NCBI GenBank assembly: GCA_946407895.1
Contig: CAMJQA010000003.1
Location: forward strand, 40,295-104,294
DNA: 64,000 nt
Reading direction: 5' to 3'
From: an uncultured Prevotellaceae bacterium
Lineage (GTDB): Bacteria; Bacteroidota; Bacteroidia; Bacteroidales; Bacteroidaceae
Shown here: positions 58,731 through 64,000 of the stretch, piece by piece
How the letters are laid out: every line of letters begins with the position of its first letter
Numbering within the stretch: position 1 is the first letter of the stretch
Translations under genes and position numbers: made by a program
The notes under the pieces: generated by a model
Told to the model about the DNA's origin: nothing
Database searches by the model: none
The model's input: the letters and a program-made list of their open reading frames with translations, nothing else

Positions 58731-60137
58731 ATGGCCGAATCACCACAGATATTGTGGCAACGCTGCATGGAGATATTCCGAAGCAACGTGAACGAACAGC
58801 AGTTCCAGACATGGTTCATGCCGATGAAGTTCAAGTCCTTCAGCGCCCAGAAGATGGAACTGACGGTTTTCATACCGTCTCAGTTCTTCTTCGAGTACCT
58901 GGAGGCACACTTCCGTCGTCTGCTGCATCTGACCCTGCGCCGAGTCTTCGGAGCCCAAGTCACCTTGAAGTACAAGGTTGAAGTGGCCAGCAATGAAACC
59001 GTAACGGTTGAGAGCGACAACGTGATCGAGAGGGAAGCACCCCAGCAGGCCACCGGCGTCAACAAGTCGCCGACGATGCTGCAGGCGGTAGGGCATGCCC
59101 AGGACCTTGACTCGCAGCTCAACTCGAAGCAGAACTTCGACAACTTCATTGAGGGCATCAGCAACAAGCTGCCTCGCAGCGTTGGGATGTCCATTGCCGA
59201 GAATCCAAGCCAGCAGGCCTTCAACCCCCTGTTTATTTACGGGCCGAGCGGTGTGGGCAAGACCCACCTGGTAAATGCCATCGGTACAAGGCTGAAAGAA
59301 CTGCACCCTGAGAAAAGGGTGCTCTACCTGAGCGCGAATCTCTTCCAGATTCAATACACGGACTCCATCCGCCACAACACGTTCAACGACTTCATGCGTT
59401 TCTACCAGAGCATCGACGTACTCATCATGGACGACATTCAGGAGATGATAGGCGTGGCCAAGACGCAGTACGCCTTCTTCCACATCTTCAATCACCTGAG
59501 GCAGAACGGACGCTACATCATACTGACCAGCGACCGTCCGCCAACGGCAATGCAGGGCATGGAAGACCGCCTCATCACGCGCTTCAAGTGCGGACTGATG
59601 GCCGAGCTGGAACGCCCCGAGGAACAGCTGCGACGCGATATCCTGAAGAGCAAGATCAAGCACGACGGACTACGCATTCCGCAGGACGTCATCAACTACA
59701 TCTCTGAGAACGTTTCAGACAGCGTGCGCGAACTGGAAGGCGTGGTACACAGCCTGATGGCCTACTCCGTCGTTTACAACCGCGAGGTTGACCTGGACTT
59801 TGCCATGCGGGTAATGAAGCGCAGCATGCGCACCGAGCAGAAGCCCGTAACGATGGACGCCATCATAGAGAGCACCTGCGAACATTATAATATAAAGCAG
59901 GAAGAGATATACGGGAAGAGCAGGAAGGCAAACATCGTGCTGGTGCGCCAGCTGAGCATGTACCTGGCACAGCAGCACACGAAGCTGACCATTAGCAAGA
60001 TTGGCACCCTGGTAGGAGGGCGGAACCACGCCACCGTCATTCACAGCGTGAAGACGATTGAGGACAGGATGAAGGTTGACAAGGAATTCCGGAAGACAGT
60101 AGCCGAGCTGGAAAACAAACTAAAGGATAGACTATGA
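58731..60137 (+). CDS. dnaA: chromosomal replication initiator DnaA
   Basis: A 468-residue initiator. Domain I (MAESPQILWQRCMEIFRSNV...) binds helicase; domain II is about residues 95-130; domain III is the AAA+ ATPase with Walker A GPSGVGKTH (171-179), Walker B VLIMDDIQEM and sensor TSDRPPTAM; domain IV carries the DNA-binding signature GGRNHATVIHSVKT. Length is typical. Its stop overlaps the start of the nitroreductase-fusion gene (ATGA). Confidence 0.97.
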   Translation: MAESPQILWQRCMEIFRSNVNEQQFQTWFMPMKFKSFSAQKMELTVFIPSQFFFEYLEAHFRRLLHLTLRRVFGAQVTLKYKVEVASNETVTVESDNVIEREAPQQATGVNKSPTMLQAVGHAQDLDSQLNSKQNFDNFIEGISNKLPRSVGMSIAENPSQQAFNPLFIYGPSGVGKTHLVNAIGTRLKELHPEKRVLYLSANLFQIQYTDSIRHNTFNDFMRFYQSIDVLIMDDIQEMIGVAKTQYAFFHIFNHLRQNGRYIILTSDRPPTAMQGMEDRLITRFKCGLMAELERPEEQLRRDILKSKIKHDGLRIPQDVINYISENVSDSVRELEGVVHSLMAYSVVYNREVDLDFAMRVMKRSMRTEQKPVTMDAIIESTCEHYNIKQEEIYGKSRKANIVLVRQLSMYLAQQHTKLTISKIGTLVGGRNHATVIHSVKTIEDRMKVDKEFRKTVAELENKLKDRL

Positions 60138-61369
60138 ACATCAAGAACCGCAGAACGATTCGCCAATATACTCAGCAGCCCATTACAGATGAGCTGCTGA
60201 ATCGGTTATTGGACGACGCAGCCAGAACGCAGACAATGGGCAACCTGCAACTGTACAGCGTAGTGGTAACCCGCGACCCGGAGATGAAGGAACGACTGGC
60301 TCCCGCACACTTCGGGCAGCCGATGGTGACGTCGGCTCCTGTGGTCCTGACGATTTGCGCCGATTTCCGGCGAACCACGGACTGGTGCCTCATGCGCGAG
60401 GCCAGCCCCGGCTATGACAACATGCTGAGCTTCATGAATGCCGCCACCGATGCGCTGCTCTACACCCAGACGTTCTGCAACCTGGCCGAGGAGGCCGGGC
60501 TGGGCGTGTGCTACCTGGGCACCACCATATACATGCCTCAGGAAATCATCGACATACTCCAGCTGCCTCAGCTGGTAGTCCCCGTTGCTACGCTCACCGT
60601 AGGCTGGCCGGCCGAGGAACCGCCGCTGACGGACCGCCTGCCCCTGGAGGCCTTCGTGCACCAGGAGGTTTACCAGCCGTATGACGAGGAGCGCATCGAC
60701 GCCCTGTACGCCGACAAGGAGCAGAGGCCCGAGAACCTGAAGTTCCTGGAGATAAACGAGAAGAAGACGCTGGCGCAGATATTCACCGACATACGCTACA
60801 CGCGCAAGGACAACGAGGCCATGTCGCAGGGACTGCTGAACGTGCTTTGCCAGCAAGGCTTCCTGAAGACGTCGGACCTCACCTACCCCATCATGCCCAT
60901 GATAGAGACCAGGCCCGAGGTGCTGGAGTGCGACGTGGTGCGCTTCCAGAACAACAAGGAGAAGTGGGTGGCCTTCGTGGGGCTGATGGACAACCAGCCG
61001 TACGAGATATTCACCGGGCTGATGGACGACGAAGAAGGGATTGCGCTGCCGAAGAGCGTGACGCGCGGGCGCATCATCAAGCACGTTGAGAGGGACGGAC
61101 AGAAACGATACGACTTCCAGTTCGAGAACAAGCGCGGATACAAGACCACCGTAGAGGGACTGAGCGAGAAGTTCAATCCCGAATACTGGAACTATGCCAA
61201 GCTCATCAGCGGCGTGCTGCGCTACCGTATGCCGCTGGACCACGTCATCCGCCTGGTCGGTTCGCTGCAGCTCGACAGCGACAGCATCAACTCCTGGAAG
61301 AGCGGTGTGGCACGCGCCCTGAAGAAATACCTGCCCGGCTCCACCACCGAGGACGAGAAATTCGAATAG
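60134..61369 (+). CDS. nitroreductase fused to a class II ribonucleotide reductase C-terminal segment
   Basis: A 411-residue chimera. Residues 1-245 are a nitroreductase-family FMN protein (RRTIRQYTQQPITDELLNRL, FMNAATDALLYTQTFCNLAE, EAGLGVCYLGTTIYM) including the usual LAQIFTDIRYTRKDNEAMS end. From about residue 258 (RPEVLECDVVRFQNNKEKWV) to 403 the sequence looks like the tail of adenosylcobalamin-dependent ribonucleotide reductases: PYEIFTGLMDDEEGIALPKS, EGLSEKFNPEYWNYAKLISG and SINSWKSGVARALKKYLPG. The reductase catalytic core and the terminal Cys-rich zinc ribbon are absent. The frame is continuous, so it was likely made by an in-frame deletion between neighbours. Function of the tail here is unknown. 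Confidence 0.8.
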   Translation: MNIKNRRTIRQYTQQPITDELLNRLLDDAARTQTMGNLQLYSVVVTRDPEMKERLAPAHFGQPMVTSAPVVLTICADFRRTTDWCLMREASPGYDNMLSFMNAATDALLYTQTFCNLAEEAGLGVCYLGTTIYMPQEIIDILQLPQLVVPVATLTVGWPAEEPPLTDRLPLEAFVHQEVYQPYDEERIDALYADKEQRPENLKFLEINEKKTLAQIFTDIRYTRKDNEAMSQGLLNVLCQQGFLKTSDLTYPIMPMIETRPEVLECDVVRFQNNKEKWVAFVGLMDNQPYEIFTGLMDDEEGIALPKSVTRGRIIKHVERDGQKRYDFQFENKRGYKTTVEGLSEKFNPEYWNYAKLISGVLRYRMPLDHVIRLVGSLQLDSDSINSWKSGVARALKKYLPGSTTEDEKFE

Positions 61370-61373
61370 CCAC

Positions 61374-61739
61374 ATGAGCGACGTCAGCCTCTGCATAAAC
61401 CGCCTGAAGCTGTATGCCTACCACGGCGTACTGCCGCAGGAACAGAAGGTAGGAGCCAACTTCTACCTGACGATAAATGCGCGCGTGGCGGCCGACCGCG
61501 CGGCGCTGGAGGAGGACGACCTGGCGGGAACGGTGAACTATGCGGAGGTCATCAGGGCCGCTACCGAGGAGATGCAGACGGCCAGCCGGCTGCTGGAGCA
61601 CGTGGCGCACCGCATTGCCCGCCGGCTGCTGGACGACTTCGGGCGCATAAGGGAAGTCAGCGTGACGCTGGAGAAGGAGAACCCGCCCCTGCGGGCCCAG
61701 ACCGAGCACGTCAGCGTAGGGCTTACCCTGGCAAGATGA
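61374..61739 (+). CDS. folB: dihydroneopterin aldolase
   Basis: A 121-residue enzyme of folate synthesis that cleaves dihydroneopterin. CINRLKLYAYHGVLPQEQKV holds the conserved Tyr-His-Gly and Glu, VNYAEVIRAATEEMQ the next motif, and LEHVAHRIARRLL follows; VSVTLEKENPPL supplies the catalytic Lys region. It starts 4 bp after the fusion gene. Its stop codon (GCAAGATGA) is the first unit of a tandem repeat array. Confidence 0.94.
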   Translation: MSDVSLCINRLKLYAYHGVLPQEQKVGANFYLTINARVAADRAALEEDDLAGTVNYAEVIRAATEEMQTASRLLEHVAHRIARRLLDDFGRIREVSVTLEKENPPLRAQTEHVSVGLTLAR

Positions 61740-61836
61740 AACCTACTCTGCAAGATGAAGCCTACTGCCAGATGAAGCCTACTCTGCAAGATGAAGCCTA
61801 CTGCAAGATGAAGCCTGCCCCGGCCGGATGAAGCCC
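61731..61836. repeat. tandem array E (about 17-19 bp half-units) starting at the folB stop
   Basis: GCAAGATGAAGCCTACT recurs at alternating 19- and 17-bp spacing (36-bp full period), about five to six times. The first copy contains the last codons and TGA of folB. Confidence 0.88.
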
Positions 61837-61896
61837 AGGCCAGGCGAACCGATAATTAAAGACAAACATTCATAAACTAATAACAAGATTGGAACC

Positions 61897-63591
61897 ATGA
61901 AGCATCTGTTTTCTGCACTTGCCCTGATGGCAACGACGCTGTGCCTGCATGCGCAGCGCGTAGAGAAAGAATTGGCCGACCCGGCGCCCGCAGCGGCCGA
62001 GGCCTGGCAGAACGTTAAGGACATTACCCTGGCCTGGGGAAGCACCGACGAGCGCTATTCGCGCAGCGAGGTACCCGCCCTGCAGAAGGCCCCCAAGCGG
62101 CTCAGCCTGCACGGCTGGAAGGGTGAGCGGCTGAGCGCGCAGGCCGTGCTGACCGCTCCCACGGAGATAGGGAACGTCAGCCTGAGCGTAAGCGACCTGG
62201 TGAGCGGGCGGAAGCGCATTGCCGCCAGCAACGTGCTGCGCTACTTCGTATGCTACACCATGAGCGACAAGGACTCGGGCCGCAAGGACTCCCTGCTGGT
62301 GGCCGACCGCCTGTCGCCCGTAGCCGGCATGGCCGTGGCGGCGAAGAGCGTGAGGCCCATCTGGCTGGACATACGCATTCCGCAGGATGCCGAGGCCGGA
62401 ACCTACACGGCCACGCTGACCGCCCAGTGCGACGGGCGAGAGCTCAGGGTGCCCTTCTCCGTGGAGGTGGCGAACCGCACGCTGCCCGCCCCGAAGGACT
62501 GGAAGTTCCACCTCGACCTGTGGCAGAACCCCTACGCCGTGGCGCGGTACTACGGCGTGCCGCTGTGGAGCAAGCAGCACTTCGACCTGATGCGACCCGT
62601 CATGAAGCACTATGCCGACGCCGGAGGAAAGGTCATCACGTGCTCCATCATACAGCGCCCCTGGAACGGACAGACCGAGGACCCCTTCGAGAGCATGATT
62701 GCGAAGATGAAGACCATCGACGGACAGTGGCGCTATGACTACACGGTGTTCGACCGGTGGGTGCAGTTCATGATGGACTGCGGCGTGACGAAGCAGATCG
62801 ACTGCTACACGCTGGTGCCCTGGCACTACCGCTTCGACTACTTCGACATGGCCTCCAACAGCGTGCGATACGTGGACTGCAAGCCCGGCGAGAAGGAGTA
62901 CGAGGACTTCATACTGCCCTTCCTGCGCGACTTTGCCGCCCACCTGAAGCAGCGGGGATGGTTCAGCCGCACGTGCATTGCCATGGACGAGCGGCCGATG
63001 GACCAGATGCAGGCCACATACAATATCGTTAAGCGGGCCGACCCCGACTACCGCATAGAGGGAGCCTTCAACTACTTCCCCGAGTTCACGGCCAACGTAC
63101 ACGACGTAAGCGTAGCCTACCAGTACGACCTCATCGACGAGAAGACGCTCAGCGAGCGCCGACGGAAGAACGACCCCATAACATTCTACACCTGCTGCGG
63201 CCCGGCATGGCCCAACACGTTCACCTTCTCGCCCCCAGCCGAGTCGGCCTACATGGGATGGCACGCCGCCGCTGCCGGATACGACGGATACCTGCGCTGG
63301 GCCTTCAACAGCTGGGTGAAGGCACCCTGCCAGGACTCGCGCTTCCGCACGTGGCCCTCGGGCGACTGCTTCTTCGTCTATCCCGGCGAGAGCAGCATCC
63401 GCATGGAGCGGCTGGTGCAGGGCATACAGGACTACGAGAAGATTCAGCTGCTCATGGGCGAGCTGACGGGACGCAAGCTGGACCTGCTCAGGCAGACCGT
63501 GGAGAAGTTCCGCTCCAACAAGTATGAGCCCAAGGACGATGCCGCACAGATGATACGCCAGGCCGAGGCCGTGCTACGGCAGCTGGAATAG
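61897..63591 (+). CDS. secreted GH123/DUF4091-like glycoside hydrolase
   Basis: A 564-residue protein with a signal peptide (MKHLFSALALMATTLCLHAQ). An N-terminal beta-sandwich (about 25-195; GWKGERLSAQAVLTAP) precedes a TIM-barrel (HLDLWQNPYAVARYYGVPLW onward) of the GH123 catalytic type. The neighbouring Asp364-Glu365 in RTCIAMDERPMDQM fit the substrate-assisted catalytic pair of that family, whose known members release beta-N-acetylgalactosamine. It stands alone, 157 bp after folB. A terminator hairpin follows. Confidence 0.83.
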   Translation: MKHLFSALALMATTLCLHAQRVEKELADPAPAAAEAWQNVKDITLAWGSTDERYSRSEVPALQKAPKRLSLHGWKGERLSAQAVLTAPTEIGNVSLSVSDLVSGRKRIAASNVLRYFVCYTMSDKDSGRKDSLLVADRLSPVAGMAVAAKSVRPIWLDIRIPQDAEAGTYTATLTAQCDGRELRVPFSVEVANRTLPAPKDWKFHLDLWQNPYAVARYYGVPLWSKQHFDLMRPVMKHYADAGGKVITCSIIQRPWNGQTEDPFESMIAKMKTIDGQWRYDYTVFDRWVQFMMDCGVTKQIDCYTLVPWHYRFDYFDMASNSVRYVDCKPGEKEYEDFILPFLRDFAAHLKQRGWFSRTCIAMDERPMDQMQATYNIVKRADPDYRIEGAFNYFPEFTANVHDVSVAYQYDLIDEKTLSERRRKNDPITFYTCCGPAWPNTFTFSPPAESAYMGWHAAAAGYDGYLRWAFNSWVKAPCQDSRFRTWPSGDCFFVYPGESSIRMERLVQGIQDYEKIQLLMGELTGRKLDLLRQTVEKFRSNKYEPKDDAAQMIRQAEAVLRQLE

Positions 63592-63616
63592 GCTGACGGT
63601 TATAGCAGACGCGTCG

Positions 63617-63648
63617 AAGGCGGAGTGCACCCCGGTGCACTCCGCCTT
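63617..63648 (+). terminator. terminator after the GH123-like gene
   Basis: A perfect 15-bp stem (AAGGCGGAGTGCACC / GGTGCACTCCGCCTT) with a 2-nt loop, 25 bp after the stop. The T-run is short (TTT). Confidence 0.75.
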
Positions 63649-63666
63649 TGTCGTAGGATAGTCCCT

Positions 63667-64000
63667 GCACGCTGCAGGAGCTTTCCCGAAGGCTTCGGAT
63701 GGGCCAAGCACGCTGCAGGAGCTTTCCCGAACGCTTCGGATTGGCCTTGCACGCTGCAGGAGCATTTCCGAAGGCTTCGGATGGGCCTTGCACGCTGCAG
63801 GAGCATTTCCGAAGGCTTCGGATTGGCCTTGCACGCTGCAGGAGCTTCCCGAACGCTTCAGAATGGCCCTGCGCTCTGCAGGAGCATTTCCGAAGGCTTC
63901 GGATTGGCCTTGCACGCTGCAGGGGCATTCCGAAGGCTTCGGATTGGCCTTGCACGCTGCAGGAGCATTTCCGAAGGCTTCGGATTGGCCTTGCACGCTG
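63667..64000. repeat. 41-bp tandem array C with palindromes (8 units, runs off the window)
   Basis: Units recur every 40-41 bp with palindromes at about 63686, 63727, 63768, 63809, 63850, 63890, 63930 and 63971. The palindrome is TCCGAAG-G-CTTCGGA (some units have altered arms), and the linker ends GCACGCTGCAGGAGCATT. ORFs on the minus strand across the array are artefacts. The array continues beyond base 64000. Confidence 0.92.

Overview
The window looks like a chromosomal segment of a Bacteroidales bacterium, most likely a Prevotella-like member of the Prevotellaceae with moderately high GC. The reasons are the many promoters with the Bacteroidetes -7 box TAnnTTTG in front of genes, near-absence of Shine-Dalgarno sites, AT-rich stretches directly before start codons, fimbrillin-like lipoproteins, Bacteroidetes-specific families (DUF6261, HU-like tailed proteins, DUF4230, DUF4738, DUF3575/OmpA), and the gene order SPFH-DUF4177-Arc. 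No tRNA, rRNA, insertion sequence, CRISPR array or SusC/SusD pair was recognised.

Layout. 1-3.8 kb: the 3' end of an alpha-L-rhamnosidase, a repeat-rich gap, a DUF6261 gene and a microprotein plus fimbrillin-like lipoprotein pair. 3.9-11 kb: a minus-strand carbohydrate cluster (sugar isomerase/epimerase, Gfo/Idh/MocA dehydrogenase, GH27 alpha-galactosidase, two beta-helix proteins). 11.4-17.5 kb: the branched-chain amino-acid operon ilvD-ilvB-ilvN-acyl-ACP thioesterase-ilvC. 17.7-29.6 kb: mixed housekeeping and accessory genes, including a class C serine hydrolase, an SPFH/DUF4177/RHH/nuclease mini-operon, a HpaII-like restriction enzyme without a visible methylase, a Cys-tailed FKBP, aroC, tcdA, a zinc peptidase and an ECF sigma/anti-sigma operon. 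29.7-35.7 kb: lysS-gpsA-pgi, a HAD hydrolase and a thioredoxin-like lipoprotein. 35.9-41.1 kb: an OmpA/TPR protein, a second microprotein plus fimbrillin-like pair, and a HU-like DNA-binding protein behind a 22-bp repeat array. 41.3-58.3 kb: DUF4230 pair, two GHL10 hydrolases, ansA-uvrA-cstA-umuDC, a second cstA, metallophosphoesterase, amidase and an MCE protein. 58.7-63.6 kb: dnaA, a nitroreductase fused to a ribonucleotide-reductase C-terminus, folB and a GH123-like hydrolase.

Most unusual signals. Three non-coding tandem arrays (1.6, 34.1 and 63.7 kb) share one design: a 13-15 bp palindrome every 41-42 bp (about four helical turns) joined to a related linker, while the palindrome differs from array to array. 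The DUF6261 and HU-like proteins, plus a gene remnant at 17.7 kb, end in the same DAGDGME tail, and both intact genes have a tandem array immediately upstream. Two ~50-residue microproteins with a Y-E-x-P-x-T-R-V-V-x-L-Q motif each precede a fimbrillin-like lipoprotein. The gene after dnaA is a chimera of nitroreductase and a core-less class II ribonucleotide reductase tail. Several genes seem to be transcribed from their first codon (leaderless). A perfect promoter-plus-hairpin element is duplicated in tandem before lysS.

All family names come from reading the translations by eye; no search was run.
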